A stretch of 64,000 bases of DNA, taken from the NCBI GenBank assembly GCA_964036665.1, contig OZ038530.1:17754001-17818000 (forward strand), read 5' to 3'. The position numbers were made by a program, and so were the translations under genes. Shown here piece after piece: positions 26,101 through 35,473 of this stretch. Below the pieces are notes generated by a model that was not told where the DNA came from, ran no database searches, and saw nothing but the letters and a program-made list of their open reading frames with translations. Position 1 is the first letter of the stretch; the number at the start of each line of letters is the position of its first letter. The DNA is from Gordius sp. MW1 (lineage: Eukaryota; Nematomorpha; Gordioida; Gordea; Gordiidae).

Positions 26101-26207
26101 GAAAATTTATAAAAGTTGTTTCTTGAGATAGATCTAAACGCTATTTGGTTTATGCTCATTTTAAAGAATTTACCTAAACTAAAATTTTGATTTGGCTGCA
26201 AAGTCAT
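11193..26207 (-). CDS. MSH2: DNA mismatch repair ATPase MSH2, complete 23-exon gene
   Basis: MutS-homologue subunit that pairs with MSH6 (or MSH3) to recognise mismatches in the nucleus. Exons in transcript order: 26207-26174, 26133-26084, 26035-26000, 25948-25861, 25676-25540, 25501-25388, 25192-25103, 24970-24844, 24641-24496, 24413-24299, 23443-23324, 23177-23041, 21929-21695, 20203-20058, 19730-19559, 18316-18191, 17766-17671, 16595-16531, 14896-14729, 13954-13863, 13084-12862, 12102-11995, 11348-11193. All junction phases agree and the sum is 2781 bases, 926 residues, close to human MSH2 (934). Walker A GPNMGGKS lies at about 666-673, Walker [10 protein letters not shown] around 742-750, and ATHFHEL follows. 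MSH2-type N-terminal, connector, lever and clamp regions are all present. Exon 12 appears to use a GC donor (CAG|GCATGT). No coding lesion is seen despite many intronic transposons. The start is the first Met, MTLQPNQ, aligning with the usual MSH2 N-terminus. Confidence 0.95.
13230..13380. mobile_element. MITE of the GGGCGTAGCCA family (copy 2), MSH2 intron 20
   Basis: ATGGGCGTAGCCAGG at the left and GCTGGCTACGACCACG at the right; G-rich left and CCCCCTCTAAT right subterminal parts. Confidence 0.8.
14389..14722. mobile_element. 5'-truncated MITE of the 'TAGACTAG' family beside an MSH2 splice donor
   Basis: Shares the interior of the element at 16071-16446: CATCTGCATTTTA, a GAGGAAAGTAAATTTAC word, GGGGTACACTGCAGAAAGAC and CAAAATGGTGGAT. 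It ends ATGACATGAGCAGTCTATG. The donor of MSH2 exon 19 (GT at 14727-14728) lies only a few bases beyond its end. Confidence 0.7.
15241..15416. mobile_element. hAT-type MITE (copy 1), MSH2 intron 18
   Basis: Termini TAGTGGTGTAAAAACGGC and GCCGTTTTTACAACACTA form inverted repeats; the subterminal word TTTGTTTGGTCG mirrors CGACCAAACAAAA. Confidence 0.8.
15425..15690 (+). pseudogene. RTE-type non-LTR retrotransposon, 3' fragment of the reverse transcriptase
   Basis: A frame starting near 15428 reads [11 protein letters not shown], the [11 protein letters not shown] motif near the C-terminus of RTE/BovB-like polyproteins. Stops and a decayed tail follow. It lies in an MSH2 intron, opposite to the gene's direction. 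Confidence 0.6.
16071..16446. mobile_element. MITE of the 'TAGACTAG' family, MSH2 intron 18
   Basis: Left end TAGACTAAGTAGACTGCTCAT pairs with the right end ATGAGCAATCTATTAGTCTA in inverted orientation. The interior is shared with 14389-14722 and in part with 33590-34004. Confidence 0.75.
16967..17652. mobile_element. Foldback element with about 300-bp inverted arms, MSH2 intron 17
   Basis: The left arm (16967 to about 17270) and right arm (about 17345-17652) are imperfect reverse complements. Matching words include TTGTCCGTCC/GGACGGACAA, GGCTGTGGAC/GTCCACAGCC, AGACTAGCTAATGAC/GTCATTAGCTAGTCT and CTAGGTTGT/ACAACCTAG. It sits about 18 bases inside the donor of MSH2 exon 17. A reading frame within the right arm is fortuitous. 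Confidence 0.75.
18500..18870 (+). pseudogene. RTE-type non-LTR retrotransposon 3' end
   Basis: A frame from about 18506 to 18775 reads [14 protein letters not shown], then [13 protein letters not shown] and KRGSGRPRV, the C-terminal signature of RTE/BovB-like reverse transcriptases. It is followed by a tail word ACCAAAACAAACCCCAAG and GTGGGACCAATTACTTGAT that recurs at 45010-45060. Upstream domains are missing. Located in an MSH2 intron, antisense to the gene. Confidence 0.75.
19065..19198. mobile_element. hAT-type MITE (copy 2), MSH2 intron 15
   Basis: AGTTTGTAAAAACGGCTGGG left end pairs with CCCAGCCGTTCTTACAACACT right end. Confidence 0.75.
20593..20777. mobile_element. hAT-type MITE (copy 3), MSH2 intron 13
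   Basis: TAGTGTTGTGGAAACGGC and GCCGTTTTTACAACACTA termini, GGTCAACCTTTGG-like subterminal word. Confidence 0.8.
20880..21115. repeat. Two-unit direct repeat in MSH2 intron 13
   Basis: AAGTAATATTTGGAGGCATTC ... TTTTGGCCGATC at 20888-20960 recurs, diverged, at 21041-21110 (AAGTAATAGTTAGAAGTATTC ... TTTTGGCCGATC); the period is about 150 bases. Confidence 0.5.
21340..21515. mobile_element. MITE of the GGGCGTAGCCA family (copy 3), MSH2 intron 13
   Basis: ATGGGCGTATCCAGG left, CTGGCTACGCCCATG right, with a 12-G run after the left end. Confidence 0.85.
23585..23779. mobile_element. hAT-type MITE (copy 4), MSH2 intron 10
   Basis: TAGTGTTGCAAAAACAGC and GCCATTTTTACAACACTA ends; flanks ATAAACAA and ATATACAT are a weak 8-base match. 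Confidence 0.75.
24053..24189. mobile_element. hAT-type MITE (copy 5), MSH2 intron 10
   Basis: AGTGTTGTCAAAACCGCTGG and CCAGCCGTTTTTACAACACTA ends. Flanking octamers TTTCAGAC and ATTCAGAC match at 7 of 8 bases, fitting a hAT target duplication. The right end lies about 110 bases from exon 10. Confidence 0.8.
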
Positions 26208-27438
26208 TTTAAATTTTGAAAATACAGCGGGTTTGGTGCAATTTAATCAAAAAATCGCGATTTGAAAGAATGTTTGAGTGGGGGTCAAAGGAGCTCATCA
26301 GGAAAAAAAGAAGCACACTTTGTTTATTGCAAATAAATCAAGGCAAAACTATCAAACCTAATTCTAAGAAGAGTTTGCACAAAGAAGGGTGTGTTAATAA
26401 TTTAAAATAACCCGAACTAAAAACAAGAAATCAGTCCCTCATTTTTTTTAAAAAACATATCATCTCATAAAATGTCAATATACATCATGCAATTATATCA
26501 CATGTATTTAAATAAAATGATACAATAAAATCTTTTCATACATGATTGACTTTTATTATAAGTATGAAAAAACATCAGGATAAATAAAATATGTAATTTT
26601 ATAAAATCCATAGTTGGTATTTAAAAAATATTAGTGTTAAATTATACAATAAAATTTTTCCATACATAAATGACTTTTATTATAAGTATAACATCAGGAT
26701 AAGGTATTTGCTAAAACAATATGTTAAGTTCTGATATACATGATGAGAAATGTTCCAATACAATCTTTATTTATTCATATATTTACTTGTTATGATTTTA
26801 CTAGGACATCTTAATATAAAATATTTTGTGCTAAGACAATATGTTAAATTCTGATGAATAATATGAGATAAGTTCCAATAAATTCTATAAAAATTTATGT
26901 ATATATTACTTGTTACAAATTCACCATATCAAAAAACTCCTGAGCAAATCTGAGCAATCATGACGAATGATGCTATTTCTGTGCGCCTTTGACCGGTTCC
27001 CGAATGTTTGTTAATTAAAAGGGTTTTTGGAGTTGACAATAAATTAGTTTTTAATGCCAAAAAATAGTCACATAAATATATGGAGGATGTTGGATTACTA
27101 AAAAAAAGGGAAAACATAAGCCTTTCCTCCGATGAGAACAAAATATTTACCTTTTAAACGCATTTATACGGCTCAACGTTTACTTCCCTCTAATAATTAT
27201 ATTGTTTTAAGAGATGGATGAGGAAGCGCAAACAATAAAGTTTGTAAACTATATCCCTTGCGGCCTAACTTCTTAACTATTTTAAATACAACGGGGACCC
27301 CGAGTGAATAAAACGAAAACAAATTTGACTGTGAAGGGAACCTTAAAAAATTGAGTTTATGTTTGGTTTCTACTGTTCAAGGGGATTGTGGAATGCATAA
27401 ATAAATCGAGAATAAAGAATTAAACGGTGTGTTTTAAA
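26208..27438. other. Intergenic sequence between MSH2 and RPRD1, with direct repeats
   Basis: No gene is supported. Two interleaved direct repeats are visible. ACAATAAAATCTTTTCATACA at 26522 recurs as ACAATAAAATTTTTCCATACA at 26645. AAGACAATATGTTAA at 26714 recurs near 26835. The unit is roughly 122 bases. The MSH2 promoter should lie at the left end of this interval. Confidence 0.5.
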
Positions 27439-28149
27439 TAGAGATGCACCGATACCACTATTTTATGCCGATACCGATACCAGCCGATACTTAAGATTTT
27501 TTTGCCGATACCGATACCATGCCGATACTTATAATAAAAAAAATTTTTATACTAAAAAATATATGCAAATTAAATATTATAAATTAAGTCACATCCAAAT
27601 TTTGGTAGATCAAAATTTTGACGATAAAACAATTGTAATTATAATTTATAATATAATATTAATTTATAATAATAAATTTTGTTATTAATTAATTCAAAAG
27701 TATTGTGATTAATAGATCAAAAAAGAAATTTAAATTTTATTATGGTACACTTTATATTTTATTAATACATAAATTTATTTTTTAACTGCTGACACAACAA
27801 AATAACTCCATAGTGTATCTAAAGAATCCATCTAAGGCTTAATATATAATAATTTTTAAAATAAAACAATATTTACTTAAAAGCGCAGTTATTCGGAACA
27901 GATGGTCAATGAGTTTATTATACTCCACATAGAAATATTTATAGCCAATCAAATGAAACAATTTTCAAAAAATTTAAAAAGTCCTCTATTTTTTAATGGT
28001 AGGAGATACTATAAATATTATTTTTTGAGTTTCATATTGAAAAAGGTATCGGCTTGGTAATTGCCGATACTAGCAAAGTATCGGGCCGATTCTTTTGGCA
28101 AGGTATCGGCGCCGATACCATGCCGATACTTAATATCGGCGCATCTCTA
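27439..28149. mobile_element. Non-autonomous hAT transposon with 8-bp target duplication
   Basis: Starts TAGAGATGCACCGATACC and ends GGCGCATCTCTA. Both ends carry repeated CCGATACC/GGTATCGG subterminal words. It is flanked on both sides by the exact octamer GTTTTAAA. The interior is AT-rich and non-coding. Terminal sequence and 8-base duplication identify the hAT superfamily. Confidence 0.9.
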
Positions 28150-28615
28150 GTTTTAAATGTGGGACAGAAAATTCAGACAAGGCTATAATTTAAACTTCTG
28201 GTAAATTATTAACTGAATAACTCCAAATCATTTGATACAAAGAAACTTTAGGCGATAAAATGCAAAACACAAAAGGCACATATTAGATAGACACTGACTA
28301 TATTCAACAGCGCGAAAAGACACTAAAATCTTAAACTAAGTCAGGTTAAAAAAGTTATAAAATTTATAGCAAATAAAAAAAATCTGTCAAAACTGATATG
28401 GCTTGCATTAATAAAAAACAGGAAGGAGTCGTAAAAAAATATATAATTAGCTAGATACTTTTATTTGTAAATATGCTCTAATTCGTGTTCAAAATAATAA
28501 TAGAGGATATTGGTCAAAAGTTAAGACCATGATGAACGCAATATAAATTGGATAGTAAATTTCGGAACGACATACAACGCGTACGATAGTAGAAAGGTAA
28601 GATATTTAATAAATT

Positions 28616-31424
28616 TTAATTATTTTCCAGGTTGAATAAGGCGTTAGGGGAAGGTAAGGGGGCCAATTTTCTCAAAGGGGAAGTATCCCCTGTTTCGGGA
28701 GACGTATAGAGACCGGATGTTGAAACTTCATCAGATGTTAGAGAAGGTGATAATAATCCCGGAGGAAAATTAAAGTCGGGCAAACTGTCCAAGTGCATTT
28801 GCAATTCCAATCGCGTAGCATTGACCCTCTTCAATTTATCTCGATACAACTAGAACGAATAAATTCATAAACAATTTTAATGCTGATCATAGAAATTGCA
28901 TGACGATTTCATAATCTAGCATTTTTTAGGTAGGGCATAAATAACTGTTAATAGTTACAGAGAGGTGTACTATAATTATTGTTTGGCCATTAGAAGACTC
29001 TAATCAAGATGATTTTCATCATGGGCTTAGCCAGGATTGTGATTAGGTAGGGGCTATAATGATTTAGGGAAAGGCAAAATGATAATTAATTGCTATTCAA
29101 TTAATAAGTTTTTGAAATTTTGTATTTAGAGGGGGGCAGCCATTCCTCCCTGCCTCCCCCTGGCTAAGCCCTTGCTTTTAATAGTTGAGTAAGCAACAAT
29201 AACCTATCTTGGTAAATGATGTAAAATTTGGAGAGGAGCTAAATCTTAGTTAAAACCATAGGTTAAAACAGATTACACAAATTACATTAGAAAATTTAAA
29301 CAGAGCACACGATTGGTCAATTAAAATATTACTTGTTGAAAGCCCAAATGTTAATTTTTGTTTTGGGTTATAAAATCTAAAAAAATGAAGAAACGGGGGG
29401 GGGGGGATAACATAAATCAGGGCGAGATAGGTTTCGGAACTAAGAGTATGGCAATTAAAACACCTTAACAAAACCCACTATTGGTGATGCCCTAATTTGT
29501 TGATATATTTGCTACATACGATAGGATAATAGTATAACAAACAAAACCAAGAATTAACTTGATATAATTAAAGCATTACTGCAATTACGATTCTTCTTGT
29601 CTTATATCAAAAAAATTCAAATACATATGGGCGTAGCCAGCATTGGAATTAGAGCAGGACAATAATGATTAAGGGAGGGGCAAAATAATCATTTTTTGAA
29701 ATTTTAGCCGTAGTCTTTATAAATTTCAACAAATTTTTGGAGTTAAAGGAGGGCAGCCGCCCCTCCGTGCCCCCCCCCTTGGCTACGACCATGCAAATAT
29801 CCGATGTATAAATCACTTTAATTTTATCCTCGGTCTCGTCGACCATTAGCTTTTGCTTAGCCAGGTACGCTTTCAAGACTAAACCCACGCTCTTTCTACG
29901 GTCCATTTCATCACTCAACCGCGAATTGTAATTATCCAATAGGTCAACTGCCTCCCCAATATTTGACTCGAGCTCGTTAAATTCTTCAACCGCTGCAGGA
30001 TAATATGTGTTCAGGACAAAAATATATGTATAAATGCCCAAGTTAAAAAATTATTAAATATAACAAGGTTTATTTTAAATAATTTATACTATGCTATTTA
30101 GGAATATTTTGAAATACTCTGAACTAAACTTTATTGATTATATGTATTGTGACATTCTATTAAACAGATTATTATGCAATTTGACCTATTTAAAATATGG
30201 TAAATTTCTAAAGTTTGCCATCATTTATTGAAGCATTTTGATTTGTTTAGTTAGGTAAAGTTAAGCCAAATAAACATTAAACAAAGACTTAAATAATTCA
30301 AACATCATATTCCTGCTCCTTAATTAAAACTGGTAATTTTAAAATGATTTGTTACTTTTTAATTTCTCTAGAATTGACATATCAGCAACAGTTGGTGGTA
30401 ACTTAGAGATTTTCTCTCGTATTAGTGCATCAGCAGAAGGGCAGTTTTCTAATTCTAATAACATCTTGATAAACTCATCTACCTAAAGGGAAGAGACTAT
30501 GATCTTCAATTGTTTTGTTATAATTATTTATCAATAAAACATATCAGGAAAAACATCTAGTTAGATTAATTGTTTTTTTTTATCTAAGTATAAATTGTTT
30601 ACATTTCCAACAATCCTAATCAAACCTTCACATAAAACTCTAAACATTATAACTGTCCTTCAGCAATAATATAAATGTTCCAATAAATTGTTAAACAAGT
30701 AAGTACAATTTAAATGAACTTTTGCATGTTCAAAGGATTTTGTTAAATTCTTACAGGTGGTATTGATCTGTCTTTAATGCTAATTTCATCATCAATCTCG
30801 TCTAGCTCATTTGTGACATAATCAATGTCACCAGCTATATCATAAACTTCTTTCAAGATTTTATCATCTTTGGCAATAATTGGTTGTTTGTAATTATTTA
30901 CATTTTTATCTAATACTTTAAATAATATTAATTTATTAATTACCAGTCTCTTCAATAACTTTTTTAAGTTCCTGAATAAACTGGGAATTATAAATGTTCC
31001 TGTCTTCCCAAACATTTAATATCTTTTTTGCCTTAATTGAGCTGTTCTCTGTCAAGCCTCTTTAATTAAAATTCACATTAGATGAAACCTATATTGATGT
31101 TGAAGTCATACTTGACAATAGAGGGAAAAATTCTAGAAAATAGAGGCTGAAACTCTTTGGAATACTCAGGGGCTTTTTTTCGGCCATTTTGAATAATATC
31201 ATTAGCAAGATATAGTAATGTAATTATTCTTTTATCATAGGCTACAAATTATAAATTTTGTTAAAAACGTTACCTTTTAAAATTTCCTTTTCCCAAATTT
31301 GAAGAATACGTTTATGATGTTTTTTATGATGAATAATCCATAATGACAAAGTTTGAATGCTTTGCTGAGTTGAATTTAATTCATTTAACTTTTTTTCTAA
31401 TGTTGATTCAGAAAAGTGAGACAT
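28616..31424 (-). CDS. RPRD1: Regulation of nuclear pre-mRNA domain protein 1 (RPRD1/CREPT-like)
   Basis: The family binds the phosphorylated C-terminal domain of RNA polymerase II through a CID domain and acts in transcription and CTD dephosphorylation. Exons in transcript order: 31424-31274, 31241-31112, 31059-30944, 30915-30755 (start uncertain), 30482-30356, 29992-29817, 28849-28616. Phases agree; total 364 residues (human RPRD1A/B 312-326). The N-terminus MSHFSESTLEKKLNELN and LSLWIIHHKKH, then LLYLANDIIQN, are CID hallmarks (about 1-130). LELENCPSADALIREKISKLP and the later VDLLDNYNSRLSDEMDRR form the coiled-coil half; the tail LAPLPSPNALF matches the RPRD1 C-terminus. With the start of exon 4 as given, the preceding intron would be only 28 bases. 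A second acceptor at 30868/30867 keeps the frame and gives 348 residues. Confidence 0.93.
29020..29174. mobile_element. MITE of the GGGCGTAGCCA family (copy 4, reversed), RPRD1 intron 6
   Basis: ATGGGCTTAGCCAGG left and CCTGGCTAAGCCCTTG right; here the GGGGGGCAGCC-side is at the right, so the copy is inverted relative to copies 2 and 3. Confidence 0.8.
29626..29793. mobile_element. MITE of the GGGCGTAGCCA family (copy 5, reversed), RPRD1 intron 6
   Basis: ATGGGCGTAGCCAGC left and TTGGCTACGACCATG right. It ends about 24 bases beyond the donor of exon 6 (GT at 29815-29816), so it nearly abuts coding sequence. Confidence 0.8.
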
Positions 31425-32051
31425 ATGATTTTAAATTAAGGACACCATTAGTACACATGGCAGCGATCTTAAAGTATTTATTTTATCAATAAATCAAATT
31501 GCTTTGCACAGTATTTGATTATATTTTATTTAAACGCTATGTAGAATAATCCAATGCCTAGTGAAACATTCAGGTCAGCGAATAATTCGTTCAGTTTAGG
31601 TCCAGTAATTAACACATTTGCTCAGTTTTATATTGCTAGTAAATTTTTGCTCAGTTATTGAAATCTTATTTAAATATTGAATATTAAAGTGAGATTTAGA
31701 GGCAATGTAAATCTTGAAAGTCTTAAGTGTTACCTGTATAGTAAACGACGTGAGTTTTATTTAGTCTATTTTAGGGGTTCGACTAGAAGATGAGACCTAA
31801 GATCTTTTGGTTTGTTTTAGTAACAATTGTCGTAATTGTCGCGTGAGTAAATAAATTAAACAAAAATAGGTGGGTTAGGGCGCCACAAAGTTGTTACAAA
31901 TATAAAACTTAAATATGTCAACCTGACTTAATAAAGCTAAATAAATTGTTTTTAAAAAAAATGGTGTGTCAAAGGTGTCATAATATTGGTCTAAACATAA
32001 AAATTTAATTTGTCATCCTAACTAGGCGACAATTGTCATGATTTTTGTATA

Positions 32052-33478
32052 GAGCTTGTGGTGTTCCACCCTTTCTCTTATTCATAATTTTATTTAACGT
32101 TTTTTTTATTATTACCCCTTGTACTCCTCCCGGTTGTTATCCACAAATTATATTCATTCACCCCACGATCAAATTTACTTTACGCTTAGTTAGGATGATT
32201 GATGAGTCATGATTGTTAATACCTCTACGATATAAATAGATTGTTAATATCTCTACGATATAAATAGATTGTTAATATCTCTACGATATAAATAGATCGT
32301 TATTTTACCTCGCTAATAATGATTATTCATTTTTCGCGTAGTAGAAAAAATTAAAGGAAGAAAATGTAACGTTAATAAAACAAAAAAAATAATAACTTCG
32401 CGCGCGAATATAGAAATAATTAAATTAGTTTATGGGTACAATTTGATAAAACAGAATTTACTTCATGTAAATTAAGTGAATTAATTTATTATTTAGAAGT
32501 TAACTATTAAAAGTTAGAAAAGATAAAATATTACTTTTAACAATTATCGTGATTAAGGTTTACGTTATTAATGATTTTATTTATTGATATTTTCTTACCT
32601 ATTTATATCTCATGAATTTATCCTTTATTTCAATTAGAATTATGCCCAAGTAACGGCGCGAATTAGCGACGAAAATTATATAAATATCTTAACGAAAAAG
32701 AGAAAGATGTGTATCAAGCGCGGATTGAAATCATATGATTTTTATGAACAAAAGAATGCGAACAAAGAACGCGCATTGATTTATATATCATGTGAAATAC
32801 CTACGCGTAAATAATGAGGGGAATACTCGCTGTGTATCATATGATGTATTCCTACACGTAAATAAATCGCGTAGAGAACGATGGGGGGAGAGGGACTACG
32901 CGTATACATAAAGATGCGTATACAGACACTAATAACTAAGAGAAATAAGATGATAGGAGCGCAGCTGGTCTTGCTGCGTAGATGGATGAGAGTGGAGTCG
33001 TGTAGTAAGACTACAACACTTCAATATATCCTTTAACCCTTTATTATGGAGGATATATAATATAAATTCTTTTGACGAAAATCAATATGTCAAGTGTCAT
33101 AAGATTAGGATATTTCGGCGAGTTGACAAGATGAATGTATCGAATAGTCAACAAACAGCTGAAATATTTATGCAAAAAAATGAAAATAATCGAGAATATT
33201 CTACAACAACCTTTTTTTGGATATAAATCAACATTCAATAAGGAATAATCAATTAATTCACTTACCGCTACTTACCCCATTATTCATTAATTCACAATTC
33301 ACTTATCGCTATCCCATTATTCATTAAATCACAATTCACTTATCGCTACTTATCCCATTATTGCGTTGATTCATTATACACTACAGTCCACTACTCTACT
33401 CCAACATTTTATCTTAACATCAACTTATTCCATTATTATTTTTTTACTTCGCGTTAATAAAGCATAAAATCCACAGCC
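32052..33478. other. Insertion within the tandem repeat; possible old LTR-type sequence
   Basis: Starts TGTGGTGTTCCACCC, close to the LTR start at 252 (TGTGGTGTTCAACCT), and shares style words such as TTGATGAGTCAT and ACTTCGCGTTAAT with that LTR. Holds three and a half 28-base tandem units (32211-32300, TCTACGATATAAATAGATTG) and several CGCGTA words. I find no gag or pol. A full-length LTR or solo LTR of a related family is possible but not shown. Confidence 0.4.
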
Positions 33479-33589
33479 TATTTCTAAAAGTTTACATAAG
33501 TTTGTCACCCTAATCTAATGACAATTGTCATAATTAGCGTTTATAGAACTGAATAATATTACTTAATTGGGTGGATAAGGGTGTCATCA

Positions 33590-34004
33590 TAGACTAGATA
33601 GACTGCTCATGCCATACGTTGCGTATGGTTAATTGCGTGTCAAATTTTTCTCCATTTTGAGTAGAGCAATTGGTGTATTTTAACGATGTAATTTGCCCTA
33701 TAACAGTCAATTTACCTTCCTCACTAGTTTATAAATTAAAATGAACGTAAATAAATTAATATTATACAAAATAGCAATTAATTGATGGCGCTATATTATT
33801 AATTATGTATTTTTTTAATGATATTTATTAAAATGATGTTTTTGAGATCTACCCAATTCAATATTTTTTTATTTACCTTTTTATGATTATTTAATTTGCG
33901 AAAATTACGAATTTCTATATTATCACCACTTTACGATGTTCCTCTCAAGATGGCGGAAAAAAGGGTACACATTTTGTGCGTTGATGAGGAGTCTATCTAG
34001 TCTA
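33590..34004. mobile_element. MITE of the 'TAGACTAG' family, intergenic
   Basis: Left end TAGACTAGATAGACTGCTCA and right end TGAGGAGTCTATCTAGTCTA are near-perfect inverted repeats; the interior is related to 16071-16446. Confidence 0.85.
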
Positions 34005-34444
34005 GGAATGTCATAAATTTGTACAACTATTAAACTTAAATTTTTCAGCCTATCATGATGACAATTTTATTCTCACTTATAAATGAATATAAAAAAATCG
34101 TGGGTTAAGGTGAAATAAAGGTATTATGAAAATATTATTTCTATTTATCCAATCATCTTGGTGACCAATGTTAATTGTCGTTTATGGAGCTAAAATTAAA
34201 CTGCACCATTTCAGCTGTTTATTTTATTAATACCTACCACGGTCTCAAGTCCCACTGCAAAATAGGAAGGGTTGGTCAGGTTGGAAACCGGCTGTTGAAA
34301 CTAACTCCAAAATCATGATAGTTTTAAATAAAAATACAACAGAAAGCTAGGCGTCGTCCACAAATGACGCGCACTGCATACCCCGCCCGTACAATGTGAA
34401 GAATACACTAGGGTTACTGTGTGAATCACAGCGAAGGCGGTTTA

Positions 34445-35035
34445 GAAAATTAGTTGTGAAAAAATTGGAATAACTTGCTGGAATGTTGAAACGTTGACGG
34501 GAAGGTGCATCTAGGTTGCGAAAATACTAAAAAGTAGAAGGTACAAATCGTTTGCCTACAGGAGACCGGTAAAACGGAACCAAAGTTCAGGAGTTAGGAG
34601 AAGAAACAAACTATTCTACAATGGGTCACCAAATTATATTAACTGTTGGTATCGTTCTAAGCGAATCGTACAAGGACAAAGGGTGGAATGGGTGAAGATT
34701 GCAAAACAAGGGGGTTTTCTAACCGTTATGTGCGTGAATGTTCCTTAATTGGGTGTATGGAATCAGAGAAAGACATATTCTTCGATTCATTGAAAAAGGA
34801 AACACAAAGAATCTGACAGGAAGAAAGGCTATTGGGGCAGATTTCAACGCTCACTCAGGGAAAGATCGCCTCGGGTATGAACGCAATCATGGAAACCATG
34901 GGCATGATCTGAAGAACAAAGAAGGGGAAAAACTCGTCCAAGTATCCCAAGCATATGACATGGCGATCGTTAACACCTGTTTACAAAAACGCGAAGATCA
35001 TATTGTGACTATAGAAGTGGGAAGCAGTTTAGTCC
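34445..35035 (+). pseudogene. RTE/BovB-type endonuclease fragment
   Basis: A readable frame from 34738 contains IGADFNAHSGKD and, later, YDMAIVNTCLQKREDHIVT. These match the IGADFNGHVG and MAVVNTxFxKREEH motifs of the apurinic endonuclease domain in RTE-type elements. Upstream (34450-34730) the same domain continues in shifted frames (for example ITCWNVETLTGR), so several indels have hit it. The copy stops where a CCCGAACCC array begins. Confidence 0.75.
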
Positions 35036-35190
35036 AGGGGTTTGTCCTGAACCCGAACCCCTGAACCCGAACCGGGTAAAACCCGATGTTTTACAGAACC
35101 CAAACCCGAACCCATTTTTAAAAATACCCTTAAAACCCGAACCCGATGAATACAAAAAAGGGTTCGGGTTCGGGTTTTTAATTCAAAAAT
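35036..35190. repeat. CCCGAACCC array with inverted end
   Basis: Words such as CCTGAACCCGAACCG and AACCCGAACCCGATG run rightward and then recur in reverse as GGGTTCGGGTTCGGG, giving a short hairpin. It is the same word family as in repeats X and R1. Confidence 0.6.
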
Positions 35191-35473
35191 ATATTGTGAA
35201 TTGAATATCTCAGTTTTCTCTATCATGCATGACAATGTAACGAAAACCATACGATTGTAATTTCAATATTTTTATGTAATTTATAATATGGTATGGCTTT
35301 TATTAATTATATTTTTATTGCTTTTAAATCCAAAAATAAATTAGAGCATTAAAAATTCAATAAATACATATGCACAATGAGATGAAATAATTGGCATGTG
35401 AATTTAATTAGGTGCTATTTAAAAATTAAGTTAACTATATAATTTTTTGAAGGTAAAAATGTATTATTAGTAT

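Larger units (their letters stand above)
31760..34235. repeat. Degenerate tandem repeat with TGACAATTGTCA core, interrupted by two insertions
   Basis: Recurring block: GGTGGGTTAGGGTG..., then ...AAACTTAAATTTGTCA, CCTAAT, the palindromic core GACAATTGTCAT, and TTTATAGAGCT. Copies of the core are readable near 31812, 32028, 33520 and, degraded, 34066 and 34165. Units are about 120-150 bases. The array is split by an unrelated stretch at about 32052-33478 and by the MITE at 33590-34004. No protein is encoded. Confidence 0.6.

Noticed and set aside
26929-27141. 70-residue minus-strand frame between MSH2 and RPRD1
   Set aside because: No domain and no neighbouring splice-compatible exons; cannot be supported.
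32205-32300. Regular short repeats considered as a CRISPR array
   Set aside because: Direct tandem units without spacers in a eukaryotic context; a minisatellite.
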